64,000 nucleotides of DNA, from positions 1 to 64,000 of the forward strand of contig NZ_JAMXMB010000011.1 of assembly GCF_024055635.1 (NCBI RefSeq), read 5' to 3'. Shown here in pieces: positions 8,893-18,413 of the stretch (the stretch's first letter is position 1; every line of letters begins with the position of its first letter). Both the position numbers and the translations under genes were made by a program. The stretch is from Microbacterium yannicii (GTDB lineage Bacteria; Actinomycetota; Actinomycetes; Actinomycetales; Microbacteriaceae). Below the pieces are notes generated by a model, which was not told where the DNA came from, did no database searches, and was given only the letters and a program-made list of their open reading frames with translations.

Positions 8893-10107
8893 TCACCCCT
8901 CGGGAGCGACCGACTCGCGGCCCAGCTCGTCCGAGAGGATCTGGACGACGGCGCGCTCTGTCGGCTCCCACGAGCGACCCTGAACGCTCGCGGCCACTTC
9001 CTCGGCGTACGCGTCGGGATCGGCACGCGACACGGCGCGCGACAGAGCCTCGGCGAGCGCGCCAGGGGTCGCCTGAGCCCACTGGACGTGCTCATTGTCG
9101 AGAACGGCGCGCGCGTCCGGATGCTCGTTGACAACCGGGATGGCCCCGCAGGCGAGCAGTTCCTCGGGAACGAGCGACACATTCGTGAACGACAGCGAGA
9201 TGCCCGCGATCGCGGAGTTGTAAAGCGTGGCGAGGACGGCTGGGGCGACGGTTCCGTGGTTGACGAACGGGAAGGGCAGAACCGGATCGGAGGTGCCATA
9301 GACATGGATCGGCTGGTCCGGATGCTTGCGGTGGAATCGCTCGATAGCGAGCACGGCGAGCCGGTATCCCCGGCGCTCGTTTCCGGGTCGCGCGTAGAAC
9401 ACGACGCCCGATCTCGGCCGTTGCGATCGCTGAAGGTGAAACGTCGAGGTGTCGGCACCGTACGGCACGAGGTCAGTCAAGACGCCGAGTTCGCGCAGGA
9501 TGGTCGCATGGACCATCTCGCCCAACGAGATTGTGCGGAACCCGAAGCGATACGTGTCCTCCGCGAAGGCATAGTTCTCCCCGCGAGGAAAGAAGAACGG
9601 CTCGTAGTCCTGAACGAAGTAGAGCTTCCGCGCGTCTCGGGCTCCGCGTGTCGCGACCACGTGAGCCGTCGCCCACGATGAGGCCACCAAGGCGTCGTAG
9701 CCGTCGATGCGATCGCCCACTGGGGCGACCTCGCACGTGAGCCACGGCCAGGCCGTGCGGACGACCTCCGTGTAGTGGTCGATGTCTGCCTGGAACCGGT
9801 TGTAGAACAGCAGAGTGTTCTCAAACCCGGCCTCTTGCGCCGCACGGACCATCCGGAAGAGCGTCGTGTGACCGCCCGAGCCGGCTCCTGCGGGCACGAC
9901 CACCCATCCGATGCGCGGAGGGTCGGACACCGGGCGAGGAGTCGCCGCAGGCTGTTGAGCGAGCGCGAAGGAATCGGCGAGATCGCGAAGATCGAGTGGC
10001 ACATCGAGTTCAGCGATGCCGAATCGCTGTGCGAGTCGCTGAACACCGAGCTGCATCACGAGGCGCGGAGACTTGCGCAGTTTGCGGAGGAGGCTGCGGC
10101 TCGTCAT
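8893..10107 (-). CDS. Glycosyltransferase, WsaF-like family
   Basis: 404 residues; the start at 10107 overlaps the acyltransferase stop (ATGA). The first 85 residues are poorly conserved; then GSGGHTTLFRM, the FVQDYEPFFFPRG block and the C-terminal SLSFTNVSLVPEELLACG block match the two-domain GT-B WsaF family (rhamnan/S-layer glycan rhamnosyltransferases). It probably transfers a deoxyhexose such as rhamnose to the growing glycan. The donor is inferred from family only. Confidence 0.75.
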   Translation of the reverse strand: MTSRSLLRKLRKSPRLVMQLGVQRLAQRFGIAELDVPLDLRDLADSFALAQQPAATPRPVSDPPRIGWVVVPAGAGSGGHTTLFRMVRAAQEAGFENTLLFYNRFQADIDHYTEVVRTAWPWLTCEVAPVGDRIDGYDALVASSWATAHVVATRGARDARKLYFVQDYEPFFFPRGENYAFAEDTYRFGFRTISLGEMVHATILRELGVLTDLVPYGADTSTFHLQRSQRPRSGVVFYARPGNERRGYRLAVLAIERFHRKHPDQPIHVYGTSDPVLPFPFVNHGTVAPAVLATLYNSAIAGISLSFTNVSLVPEELLACGAIPVVNEHPDARAVLDNEHVQWAQATPGALAEALSRAVSRADPDAYAEEVAASVQGRSWEPTERAVVQILSDELGRESVAPEG

Positions 10108-10655
10108 GACGCTGCCGCCGGGGCGTCGGCGGTGTCGAGGGTGTCGAGCGCCCGCACGACACGTGCCGGGTTTCCCGCAACCAGCGTGTGGGCCGCGACA
10201 TCCTTGGTCACCAGGGATCCTGCGCCCACGACTGCTCCGGCGCCGATGGTGACACCCGGAAGTACTGTCGCGCCTGCGCCAACCCATGCGCCGTCACCTA
10301 TGACGACCGCACGGTTCTGGAGGTCGCCGGCGCGCTTCTTGGGTCCCGCAATCTGGTGCGAGCCGGTGATGACGGTGACGTTCATCCCGAACGATACCGA
10401 TCGTCCGACGATGACGGGGGCGGACGCGTCGAAGAAGGTCCCGCGGTTGATGTAACAGCCTTGCCCGATCGCGATCGACCGGCCGCCGTAGTAGCCGCCT
10501 GCCTCTATGATCGACCGATGCACCTCGAGGCCTGACGCTCTGAGCAGAATCCAGCGCAGGTGCTCCGGAACGAAATCCGAAGCGACCACGGTGTTGAGCC
10601 AGACGTTCCGCAGCCAGCGGGAGATCACACTCCCCAGCCTTCCGATGACCCTCAT
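10104..10655 (-). CDS. Hexapeptide-repeat acyltransferase (serine/maltose O-acetyltransferase-like)
   Basis: 183 residues from the ATG at 10655, preceded by a strong GGGGAGG Shine-Dalgarno. Hexapeptide repeats (IGQGCYI, VGRSVSFGM, IGDGAWVGAG, IGAGAVVGAG) form a left-handed beta-helix ending in GNPARVVR, as in WbbJ/NodL-like O-acetyltransferases. It probably O-acetylates the polysaccharide or its lipid-linked precursor. An in-frame upstream ATG at 10694 would add 13 residues. Both the start and its ribosome site lie inside an 18-bp stem (10653-10699), so translation may be structure-controlled. Confidence 0.8.
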   Translation of the reverse strand: MRVIGRLGSVISRWLRNVWLNTVVASDFVPEHLRWILLRASGLEVHRSIIEAGGYYGGRSIAIGQGCYINRGTFFDASAPVIVGRSVSFGMNVTVITGSHQIAGPKKRAGDLQNRAVVIGDGAWVGAGATVLPGVTIGAGAVVGAGSLVTKDVAAHTLVAGNPARVVRALDTLDTADAPAAAS

Positions 10656-10699
10656 CAATGACCTCCCCGCATCACTATAGGGCGGGGAGGTCATCGATG
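10653..10699 (-). promoter_or_regulatory. 18-bp hairpin covering the SD and start codon of the acyltransferase gene
   Basis: On the minus strand, arms 10699-10682 and 10670-10653 pair over 18 positions (17 Watson-Crick, one G-U) around an 11-nt loop. The 3' arm contains GGGGAGG and the ATG at 10655. It starts 24 bp after the beta-helix gene, so it may act as an intrinsic terminator or attenuator for that gene as well as a translational lock. There is no obvious T-run after the stem. Confidence 0.6.
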
Positions 10700-10722
10700 C
10701 TTCGGCGGCGGTGGGCGCCCGA

Positions 10723-12417
10723 TCAGGGCTTGCGGACAGCGGCTCCGCGCCCGTCGGTGCCACCCGAGCTGTAGATGTAATTATCGGTCCACTGGTCCCA
10801 GCCCTTGCCACCCTGAACGTACGCCGCGCCCCAGCCGGTGCCGGTGAAGCGGTTGTCGACCGCCCGCATGTTCGAGTACGGCTCGTAGAACTCATTGAGG
10901 CCGAGCTGGTAGCCCTGGCCCTCGAGCAGGTTGCCCTGGACCAGGACGTTGTCGATTCGACCGGCGTACGTCTGGATGAAGAGGGCTCCGGTGTCGTTTC
11001 CTGAATTCGAGTTGAATCTGTTGTTCAGGACGACCAGCTGGCGGTCGGAGCGCTGGGCGTCGGTGAAGTCACGAATCGTGAAGGCATCCGAGTGGGTCCC
11101 GTTTGTCGCTCCGTCGCCCCACGCCACCAGGCCCGTGACGTAGTTGCGCTCGACGCGGGCATCCAGGCTCGAGCCTGCGTTCATGATCGCCAGTCCGCTG
11201 CCGAAGCCGTGGACGTAGTTGCTCACGAGATCCGCGATTCCGATGAACGCGGTCGCCCAGGCGGCATCCTCCTTGCTCAGGAGGGAGCCGTCGAACTCGC
11301 TGTTGCTGATGGTCACCTTCGCCGGTGCGATCTGGAAGTTCGACGTGTTCTGTGTGCTCAGCACCGGCATACCGCGCGCGGCGCTCACGGGCTGGATGCA
11401 GCTCTTGTCGATCGTGATGTTGCCCGCCGACAGGTCGAGGCCGCCGGTGATCCGCACGCCCGACAGCACGCTGCCGGCCGGCACCTTGCTGCTACCGGTG
11501 TAAACCGGCAGGCTCGCGCACTTCAGTCCGAGCGGAGCCAGCCCCACTGTGTTGGAGTTGACGGTCCAGCCTGCTCCCGACGTCGAGCCCGCGGGGGGCG
11601 CTGGGGGAGTGGTCGGGGAGGGCGTCGGGGTCGGGGTCGCGGTCGGCGTCGGGGTCGGCTTGGGGGTCGGGGTCGGGGTCGGGGTCGGCGTCGGCGTCGG
11701 CGTTGGCGTCGCGGTGGGGCGCGGGCTCGCCGTCGGCGTGGGCCTCGGCTGAGTCGGCGCGGTCTGGGTGGGCGTCGGGCTGGGCGCCGGGATTGCCGAC
11801 GTCGACGGCGCGTACACGACGTCGACCAGGTAGTTCGAGCCCTTGTACGTGTTCTTTGGCAGCGCGCTCGCGCCGTACGTGTAGACGCCGGCGCCACGGC
11901 CAAGCGAGAAGCCGTTCTGGCTGCGCGCGGTGACCAGGTCGTTCTCGGTCACCGGGTACCCGCCGGAGGGGGCGAAGTACGACACGACGTAGGTCTGGCC
12001 CGCCGTCAATGCGACCGGCTTGGTGAGCGAGACGGTCCGCCAGCCCTCCTTGGTGCTGGCAGCGAAGCTGACCTTCGCCAGGGCGGCGCCCGAGGCTGAC
12101 CAGAGCGTCGCGGTCGTCACGCCGCGGGCCTTGCTGCCCTGGTAGTACTGCAGAGCGGTGACGGTTCCGTTCGAGTCGGGAGCGAACTTCACGCCGAGCT
12201 CGACGGCTTCGCGATCGGTGTCGGCCGCGATGCTCGGCGCGAGCGTGTCGGAGAAGATTCCACGTGTCGATGCGGCCGCCACGGCGGGGATCGCGGTCAG
12301 CAGACCGAGGCCGAGCGCGATGCTCGCGACTGTGGCGACGCCGGCGCGGACGAGACGAACCCGTGCGCGCTCGCGGCGGCGCGCAGTCGCACGGGATCCA
12401 GCAGAATGAGAAGGCAT
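10723..12417 (-). CDS. Secreted DUF4082 plus parallel beta-helix protein with Pro/Thr linker
   Basis: 564 residues from the ATG at 12417 (GGAG 10 nt upstream). An arginine-rich N-region and hydrophobic core ending near AVAAAST form a Sec signal peptide. A DUF4082 domain follows (about 50-195: [22 protein letters not shown]), then a PTPTPT linker of about 80 residues, then a right-handed parallel beta-helix (about 275-564) with repeated short N/D-rich strands such as ISNSEFDGS and VERNYVTG. Beta-helix folds are common in polysaccharide lyases and hydrolases, so it may bind or trim the exported glycan. No catalytic residues can be assigned. Confidence 0.8.
   Translation of the reverse strand: MPSHSAGSRATARRRERARVRLVRAGVATVASIALGLGLLTAIPAVAAASTRGIFSDTLAPSIAADTDREAVELGVKFAPDSNGTVTALQYYQGSKARGVTTATLWSASGAALAKVSFAASTKEGWRTVSLTKPVALTAGQTYVVSYFAPSGGYPVTENDLVTARSQNGFSLGRGAGVYTYGASALPKNTYKGSNYLVDVVYAPSTSAIPAPSPTPTQTAPTQPRPTPTASPRPTATPTPTPTPTPTPTPTPKPTPTPTATPTPTPSPTTPPAPPAGSTSGAGWTVNSNTVGLAPLGLKCASLPVYTGSSKVPAGSVLSGVRITGGLDLSAGNITIDKSCIQPVSAARGMPVLSTQNTSNFQIAPAKVTISNSEFDGSLLSKEDAAWATAFIGIADLVSNYVHGFGSGLAIMNAGSSLDARVERNYVTGLVAWGDGATNGTHSDAFTIRDFTDAQRSDRQLVVLNNRFNSNSGNDTGALFIQTYAGRIDNVLVQGNLLEGQGYQLGLNEFYEPYSNMRAVDNRFTGTGWGAAYVQGGKGWDQWTDNYIYSSGGTDGRGAAVRKP
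11598..11795 (-). repeat. Low-complexity Pro-Thr linker repeat
   Basis: About 200 bp of gtcggg/gtcggc hexanucleotide repeats encode alternating Pro and Thr in the linker between the DUF4082 and beta-helix domains. The array is prone to length change by slippage and could vary between strains. Confidence 0.8.
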
Positions 12418-12545
12418 AGGGGATGCTCCGGGGGTCGGGGTCCCAAGAAGGCTAAGCGGCGTTGCGTCGTCATTCCGACTATATGAGAAACGCCTCATGG
12501 CGGAAAAGCACATTCTCATCCTCGCGCATGCTTCGGCGGGGTCTC

Positions 12546-13400
12546 TCATCGGCCGAGGCGAGCCTTCGCACGCTGCATCCCGTCCTTGCCGAGGATCGCG
12601 ATCGCGACCCGCCTAGCGGCGCTGCGCCCCTCGTCGCGGAACGTGCGCGCCGGTGCCGATATCAGCCTGTCGCGCAGCAGCGCGGTCCGTCGCGGAGGCG
12701 TCACATCTTCGAGCGCTCCGGGGAACAGGTCCCGCCAGGGCTGCGGTGTGGTGAGAGTGCCGCGCACGCGGTTGCTGACGTTCTCACCGTGCACGACCTG
12801 CAACCATCCGGGCGATCCGCCGACCTCGACGACGGGCATGTTGCGCCGCAGCATCAGATGCCAGTCCGACCAGCACATCACCGGGTCGTCCCACGGTTCC
12901 GCCACCGAGCAGAAGGCGTTGTCGGGATCGCGGCGACGGTAGACGCCGGCATTCGACTTGATGATGCCGTTGACCAGGAAGACCGCTCGGCGGTCAGCGA
13001 AGTCGACGGCGCGCTGCACGCGTTCGGCGAAGTCGGCGGCGAGGCCGTCGTCGTTGTCGAGGTTCGTCGTCACGAGCATCCGGCCGTGACCCGAGGCAAC
13101 GGTGCACACATCGAGGAGCAGTTCCTCCCGCGACACCTCCGCCCGGTACATCGGGGTGAACAGCCCAGACTCGACGTACGGTGCGATGGCGGCCCGGAGC
13201 CACTCGGGGCTTTCGGGGTCGAAGTAGATGATCCATTCAGGAGACGTGGTCTGTGCGGCGACCGACGGGGCGCAGTATCGCTCGAACAGAGACCAGCGGT
13301 TCGCGAGCCAGGTCTCGCTCGCTCGGATACGAGCTTCGCTGCCGCCAGACGGGAGATTGAAGCGCGTCAGGAGGACGTGGTCGATCGCCGGAGCCGTCAT
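12546..13400 (-). CDS. Putative rhamnosyltransferase-like glycosyltransferase
   Basis: 284 residues; the ATG at 13400 overlaps the stop of the upstream GT4 gene (ATGA). The N-terminal [10 protein letters not shown], followed by [12 protein letters not shown] and TTNLDNDDG, resembles the putative rhamnosyl transferase family (PF11316 type) with a GT-A fold, in which the Asp cluster would bind the metal-nucleotide. The partner genes suggest it extends the same lipid-linked repeat unit. Donor identity is inferred. Confidence 0.7.
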   Translation of the reverse strand: MTAPAIDHVLLTRFNLPSGGSEARIRASETWLANRWSLFERYCAPSVAAQTTSPEWIIYFDPESPEWLRAAIAPYVESGLFTPMYRAEVSREELLLDVCTVASGHGRMLVTTNLDNDDGLAADFAERVQRAVDFADRRAVFLVNGIIKSNAGVYRRRDPDNAFCSVAEPWDDPVMCWSDWHLMLRRNMPVVEVGGSPGWLQVVHGENVSNRVRGTLTTPQPWRDLFPGALEDVTPPRRTALLRDRLISAPARTFRDEGRSAARRVAIAILGKDGMQRAKARLGR

Positions 13401-14755
13401 GCGGTTCCGCCGGGCGTATCGCGATCCCGGAGGAATCGTCTCAGCTCGCCCTCGTCGTCCAGGTCGACGACCTGCACGACGTCGTCGGATCGGGCCGCCT
13501 CGTGCGCGGTGTGGGGCCACGCCGCGCGACGAGCCGTATCGACCGGTATGCCGAGCAGTTTGTCGAACACCGACACGTAGGCCTGCGCCTGCGGTCGCCA
13601 GTCGAGCACCTCGGCGACGCGAGCGCGCGCCGCCAGGCCAAGTTCGACACGTCGTTCGTCATCGTCCAGCAGCGCTTCGACCGCATCGGCGAATGCGCCG
13701 ATGTCGCCCGACGGGACCATCACCCCGGTGTCGCCCGCCGAGACTCTGGTCTCGGCGAGATCGAACGACACCGACGGCAGACCGTAGGCCATGTACTCCA
13801 TTGTCTTGTTCATGGTCGACACGTTGTTGAGGGGAGTGTTCAGATCGGGGCCCAGCCCCAAGTCCGCCGAGCTGAGGTACTGAGCGATCTCGGCCGGTCC
13901 TACCCGTCCTGTGAAGACGATGTTGTCGGTCAGCCTGCGCTCGACCGTTTCGCGCTTGAGGTCCTCGAGACAGTCGCCGAACCCCAGCAGCACCGCCCGC
14001 ACGCCGGTGCGCCCGCGGCGATGCACGAGCTCGTCCATCACCGCGACGATGTTCTCGACGCCGTCCTGCGGCCCCATGATCCCGATGTAGGCGAGCAGGT
14101 GCTCCGCGCCGGACCGAATCGACGGGTCGGGGTAGATCGGACGCATCACGGCGGTGTCGGGTCCGCTGCGAACGACCGTGACGTGGTCCGGATCCAGGTT
14201 GCCTCTCGTCTCGGCGACGCGCTTGTACGACCCGTTGGTCGAGATCACGCGGTCCGCGATGCGGTAGGTATTGCGTTCGAGCAGCACCAAGCCGCCCAGC
14301 TGGAGGCGCCCGCCGATGCCGGTCGGCTTTCCGAAGCGCGACAGGAAGAGTTCCGGATTCAAGTCGTGCTGATCGAACACGAACCGCACTCCGCGCACGC
14401 GCCACAGCAGCGCGAGGAGCCAGTAGGTGTCGGGTGGGTTGCACGCCTGGATCACGTCGAACCCGTGGCGCCGCCGAACGCGCAGCGACAGCGCCGCAGT
14501 GCGCACCCAGGAGTACGCGAACTCGATCGCGAAGCCGAGAAGGCCCTTCGCCTCGGGTGCGGGCGCGTACTTGTAGATCTGCACGCCGTCGAGCTCCTGG
14601 TAGGAGGGATCGCCCGGCCCCTTCGGGCAGATGACGGCAACCGAATAGCCCTGGGCGGTCAGCGCCTGGCACTCCAGCCAGACACGCCGATCGAGCGGCA
14701 CGGGCAGGTTCTGCACGATGATCAGGACCCGTCGGCCCGCTCCAACCTTTGCCAT
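13397..14755 (-). CDS. Family 4 glycosyltransferase
   Basis: 452 residues; the start at 14755 has a GGGGGAAA ribosome site 8 nt upstream. The GT-B fold shows LPVPLDRRVWLECQAL near the N-terminus, FDQHDLNPE mid-protein and a C-terminal GT4 nucleotide-binding region with GIMGPQDGVE and NKTMEYMAYGLPSVSFDL. The EX7E-type region is partly altered (MEYMAYGLP). It heads the minus-strand operon 14755-8893 and is divergent from the amidotransferase gene. Confidence 0.85.
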   Translation of the reverse strand: MAKVGAGRRVLIIVQNLPVPLDRRVWLECQALTAQGYSVAVICPKGPGDPSYQELDGVQIYKYAPAPEAKGLLGFAIEFAYSWVRTAALSLRVRRRHGFDVIQACNPPDTYWLLALLWRVRGVRFVFDQHDLNPELFLSRFGKPTGIGGRLQLGGLVLLERNTYRIADRVISTNGSYKRVAETRGNLDPDHVTVVRSGPDTAVMRPIYPDPSIRSGAEHLLAYIGIMGPQDGVENIVAVMDELVHRRGRTGVRAVLLGFGDCLEDLKRETVERRLTDNIVFTGRVGPAEIAQYLSSADLGLGPDLNTPLNNVSTMNKTMEYMAYGLPSVSFDLAETRVSAGDTGVMVPSGDIGAFADAVEALLDDDERRVELGLAARARVAEVLDWRPQAQAYVSVFDKLLGIPVDTARRAAWPHTAHEAARSDDVVQVVDLDDEGELRRFLRDRDTPGGTA

Positions 14756-14832
14756 TACGCGTTTCCCCCAGTCCGCGTCGAAGATTGATGACCACAATCT
14801 AGCAACCGAGCGGGTCTCGGGCGATCCTTCGC

Positions 14833-14847
14833 TACGATCATCCTGTG
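14833..14847 (+). promoter_or_regulatory. -10 element for a leaderless amidotransferase transcript
   Basis: TACGAT at 14833-14838 lies 6 nt before the GTG at 14845 and no Shine-Dalgarno is present. In actinobacteria this spacing places the transcription start on the start codon. No convincing -35 box was found. Confidence 0.5.
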
Positions 14848-16683
14848 TGCGGAATCGTGGGGGAGATCCGCCTCGATGGTGCTGGGGCGTCGCGCGGCAG
14901 GCTCGAGGCGATGGCAGGGGCGATCCATCATCGCGGCCCCGATGACGAGGGCTTCTGGGTCGACCAGGCGATAGGCCTCGGGCACCGCCGTCTCTCGATC
15001 ATCGATTTGAGCGGCTCCCACCAGCCCATGCAGGGCGTCGACGGTCGCTGGACCATCGTTTTCAACGGCGAGATCCTCAATTATCGCGAGTTGCGTGCCG
15101 CGCTCGATTACCCGTTCCGCACCGACGGCGACACCGAGACGATCCTCGCCGGCCTCACGGTGCACGGCATCTCCTTCATCGAGAAGATGGTCGGACAGTT
15201 CGCGTTCGCCGCGTACGACAGCGCAACCGGCACGACGCACCTGGTGCGTGACCGCCTTGGCATCCTGCCTCTCTATTACCGCCAGACGGCGGACTCCTTC
15301 CTCTTCGGGTCCGAGATCAAAGCGATCCTCGCCGGGATGGAGCAGAAGCCCGATGTCGACGTCGAGAGCCTCGACGCCTACCTCTTCGGCCGCTCCGTGC
15401 CAGCGCCGTACACGCTGTTCGCCGGCATCCGCAAGCTACCTGCCGCCCATCTTGCCGAGCTGCGCGCAGACGGTCGGTTCGTCACGCACCGCTACTGGTC
15501 GCCGCCGACGGAAGAGGCGCGCACCTGGTCTGCCGGCGACGCCGTAGACGCCGTCGACGAGGCCGTGACCCGGGCCGTGCGCTCCGCGCTCGTTGCCGAC
15601 GTGCCCGTCGGCGCGTACCTGAGCGGAGGCGTGGACAGCAGCCTGATCGTGCAGAAAGCTGCGGCCCTGCACTCCGGCGGCCGGCTCAAGACGTTCGCGG
15701 CGGGCTTCGGCGATCCGCGCTACGACGAGCTCCCGTTCGCACGCCAGGTCAGCAAGCACGTCGGGTCCGACCACCATGAGGTGCACGTCGACGCCCGGGA
15801 CTTCGAAGCGCTCTGGCCGACTCTGACCTGGCATCGGGATGCTCCGATGTCGCAGCCCGCCGACTTCGCGGTGTATCGATTGGCCCAGGCCGCGCGCGAG
15901 CACGTCACTGTCGTGCTCTCCGGCGAGGGCGGCGACGAGCTGTTCGCGGGTTATCCGAAGTACGAGGCCGCCAACGCGATGGCCCTCGCCTCGATCATTC
16001 CGGGAGGGCTTCGCCGTGGGCTCGCCGGCGCGGTGGACGGCGTGCTCCCCTCGAAGCTGTCACGCGCGCGCATCGGGCTCAGGGTCTGGGGCGCCGGCGA
16101 CCGCGACGCGCAGTTCCGGACGTGGTTCGCCCCGTTCACCGAACGGGAGCGGTCGCAGCTCCTCAACGGGGTGGCCACCAGATCGACGTCACTCGCCGAC
16201 GCGTCCGACGGGAAGGACCCGATCCGCGCCATGCTGCTGGCCGATCTGCGCAACTGGCTTCCCGACAACCTCCTTGAGCGTGGCGACCGGATGTCGATGG
16301 CGACGTCGCTCGAACTGCGACCGCCGTTGCTGGATCACCGGCTGGTCGAACTCGCCTTCCGGCTGCCGTCAGACGTAAAGGTGCGGTCCGGTCAGACGAA
16401 GTGGGTGCTCAAGGAGGTCGCCCGACGGAACCTGCCACCCGAGATCGTGGATCGCAAGAAGGTCGGCTTCCGCGTGCCGCTGGATGCGTGGTTCCGATCG
16501 TCGCTGCGTGACTCGGTCCGCGATCGACTCACAGGGTCCGGCTCCTTCGTCGCGGAGACGATGGACCGCAAGGCCGTCCGCGAGCTGCTCGACCGTCACG
16601 ACAGCGGACGGTTCAACGAAGAGGCGAGCATCTGGACGCTGATGTCGCTCGAGGTATGGCACGAGACGTTCTTCTCGGGTTGA
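14845..16683 (+). CDS. asnB: Asparagine synthase (glutamine-hydrolysing)-like amidotransferase
   Basis: 612 residues; the GTG start puts the catalytic Cys at position 2 (CGIVG). The class II glutaminase domain includes HHRGPDDEG, SIIDLS and FNGEILNY; the C-terminal synthetase domain carries the PP-loop SGGVDS at 260-265. The chemistry is ATP-dependent amidation of a carboxylate with glutamine ammonia. In polysaccharide loci such proteins often amidate uronic acid residues rather than make asparagine; the setting here, isolated among glycosyltransferases, suggests that. Its stop abuts the convergent GT2 stop. Confidence 0.85.
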   Translation: MCGIVGEIRLDGAGASRGRLEAMAGAIHHRGPDDEGFWVDQAIGLGHRRLSIIDLSGSHQPMQGVDGRWTIVFNGEILNYRELRAALDYPFRTDGDTETILAGLTVHGISFIEKMVGQFAFAAYDSATGTTHLVRDRLGILPLYYRQTADSFLFGSEIKAILAGMEQKPDVDVESLDAYLFGRSVPAPYTLFAGIRKLPAAHLAELRADGRFVTHRYWSPPTEEARTWSAGDAVDAVDEAVTRAVRSALVADVPVGAYLSGGVDSSLIVQKAAALHSGGRLKTFAAGFGDPRYDELPFARQVSKHVGSDHHEVHVDARDFEALWPTLTWHRDAPMSQPADFAVYRLAQAAREHVTVVLSGEGGDELFAGYPKYEAANAMALASIIPGGLRRGLAGAVDGVLPSKLSRARIGLRVWGAGDRDAQFRTWFAPFTERERSQLLNGVATRSTSLADASDGKDPIRAMLLADLRNWLPDNLLERGDRMSMATSLELRPPLLDHRLVELAFRLPSDVKVRSGQTKWVLKEVARRNLPPEIVDRKKVGFRVPLDAWFRSSLRDSVRDRLTGSGSFVAETMDRKAVRELLDRHDSGRFNEEASIWTLMSLEVWHETFFSG

Positions 16684-17520
16684 TCAGCTGCTCTCGCGCG
16701 AGCTCGCGTCGCGCTCCCACCGCGCCGACGATCGCGAGAACTTCGCACGCAGCCGTGCGACGACGACGATCGTGAGGTAGACGACGACGTCGCCCGCACG
16801 CCGAGGCTGTTGGCGAACGATCGCCGCGAGATCGGCGAGCTGACTCTGCTGGCCGCTGGAGAGCCCGCTGCTGTGCGCCGCCACCTCGGACTGCGTGCGG
16901 TAGCTGCGGCGGAGGATGCGCTGCAGATCCGCCAGACGCCGGGGAGTGGTCACGACCACGGGATCCGTCGGCACGATCACCGCTTCGTCCGCCGCGAACA
17001 GGCTGTCGATGAACAGGTCGTCGGACACCAGATCGGGGAACTCCTCGAATCTCGCCCTCCCCGACTCGGACAGGGCATAGCAACCCGCCCCCCAGAGCGC
17101 AGACGAGATGCTCGGAAGGTCCGCGCGCGTCCGGTACCAGGCGCGGACCGGCCACGACGCGCGGCTGCTGTCGAAGACGTGTGGCGGTCGACCCGCGACA
17201 GCGCCCTGCGTGAGCGCGTCGACGACGGCGAACGCCGCGCGGCTCGTGAGGACGACGTCCGCATCGAGATAGATCCTGGGACCGGCGCCGGCGAGTCGAT
17301 CTCCTTCGCGCAGCGCACCGATCTTGGATGGTGCCGCCAGTTCGACGACGTCCACGCCACGGTAGCCGAGCGCGATCTGCGCCGTCGCGTCGGTGCATCC
17401 GTTGCACACCACGATGAGGCGGATCCCGCTGTCGGCGCGGGCGTCCGCGAGCGCGTCGAGCGTCCGCCCGATCACCATCGCTTCGTTGTGGGCGGCGATG
17501 ATGATCGTGCCCGCGGTCAT
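16684..17520 (-). CDS. Family 2 glycosyltransferase (polyprenyl-linked glycan assembly)
   Basis: 278 residues; the ATG at 17520 overlaps the upstream GT2 stop (ATGA). TIIIAAHNEAMVIGRTLDAL and VVCNGCTDAT are GT2 N-terminal motifs; YLDADV is the DxD metal site. The C-terminus is basic. It is co-transcribed with the next GT2 gene and convergent with the amidotransferase gene. The donor sugar is unknown. Confidence 0.82.
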   Translation of the reverse strand: MTAGTIIIAAHNEAMVIGRTLDALADARADSGIRLIVVCNGCTDATAQIALGYRGVDVVELAAPSKIGALREGDRLAGAGPRIYLDADVVLTSRAAFAVVDALTQGAVAGRPPHVFDSSRASWPVRAWYRTRADLPSISSALWGAGCYALSESGRARFEEFPDLVSDDLFIDSLFAADEAVIVPTDPVVVTTPRRLADLQRILRRSYRTQSEVAAHSSGLSSGQQSQLADLAAIVRQQPRRAGDVVVYLTIVVVARLRAKFSRSSARWERDASSRESS

Positions 17521-18413
17521 CTGTTCCCTCCTGGCAGATGTGCGCGGTCCCTGCGCAGCAGCAGTGCGCGCAGAGCAGCACGAGCTCCTGCGCGGTGCGG
17601 TCGTATAGCGTTGCGCAGGACCAGGATGAGACCGAACATCGCTGAGGCGGCCGGCCGGTGCCACTTGCGGTAGTAGCGCAGCTTGTTCACCTCGAGGAGC
17701 GCATCGAGCTGGGGCGATGATCCGGAGCCGCCGCCGCGATGGGTGACGACCGAGGTCGGCGTGAAATCGATGCGCCCGCCCGACTCTCGGATACGGCGCG
17801 CGAAGTCCGTCTCCTCCGAATACATGAAGAAGCGGGTGCTGTCCCAGTCGCCCACGGCGTCGTACACTTCTGAACGGATCGAGAGTGCGGCTCCCGTCGC
17901 CCAATCGATCGAGTGCGGACGCTCATACGCACCCGCGTCGCGCACGGTTTCCGACAGCGCCGCGGGTCGCTGGGGCCATCCGTCGCCGAAGAGCGCGTCG
18001 CCGAGCGCCCGAAGGAGCGTGGGCTCCCGTCGCAGCGAATTCATCCGGTCGCCGCGCTCGTCATGGATGAGCGGCACGGCGGCGGCCGCGCCCGAGTCGA
18101 GCTGTGCGCCGAGGGCGCTCAGCGCCCCGGCGTGCAGACGCAGGTCTGGGTTCAAGACCACGACCCAGCGCGACGGCGGTGATGACCTGCGCCCGACGTT
18201 GATCCCGCCCGAGTACCCGAGGTTTGCGCCGGCTTCCACGACGGTGACCTGGTCGTGTGGCTCCAGAAGAGCCGCCAATGGGTCGTCGACGGCGTTGTTG
18301 ACGACTGTCACATGCCAGGTTCGGCCGCCCGCCGCCTGATCGACGGAGGCGAGTAGCTCGCGCAGATCACCTGCGCTGCGAAATGACACGATGACGATCG
18401 CGAAGTCGATCAT
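17517..18413 (-). CDS. Family 2 glycosyltransferase (WbbL/rhamnosyltransferase-like)
   Basis: 298 residues from the ATG at 18413. IVIVSFRSAGDLRELLAS, NNAVDDP, GYSGGINVGRR and the VLNPDLRL metal site are typical of GT2 rhamnosyltransferases of the WbbL/RfbF type, and the late FMYSEETDFARRIRESG block is the acceptor motif. A start at 18452 (GTG) would add 13 residues. It is divergent from the Wzz operon, sharing a 164-bp promoter region. Confidence 0.82.
   Translation of the reverse strand: MIDFAIVIVSFRSAGDLRELLASVDQAAGGRTWHVTVVNNAVDDPLAALLEPHDQVTVVEAGANLGYSGGINVGRRSSPPSRWVVVLNPDLRLHAGALSALGAQLDSGAAAAVPLIHDERGDRMNSLRREPTLLRALGDALFGDGWPQRPAALSETVRDAGAYERPHSIDWATGAALSIRSEVYDAVGDWDSTRFFMYSEETDFARRIRESGGRIDFTPTSVVTHRGGGSGSSPQLDALLEVNKLRYYRKWHRPAASAMFGLILVLRNAIRPHRAGARAALRALLLRRDRAHLPGGNR

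Noticed and set aside
11598..11795. CRISPR or intergenic satellite
   Set aside because: The hexanucleotide repeats encode a Pro-Thr linker in a single open frame.
10723..12549. Longer start at 12549 for the DUF4082/beta-helix gene
   Set aside because: The extra 44 residues would put the signal peptide internally; the ATG at 12417 has a ribosome site and leads directly into the signal.
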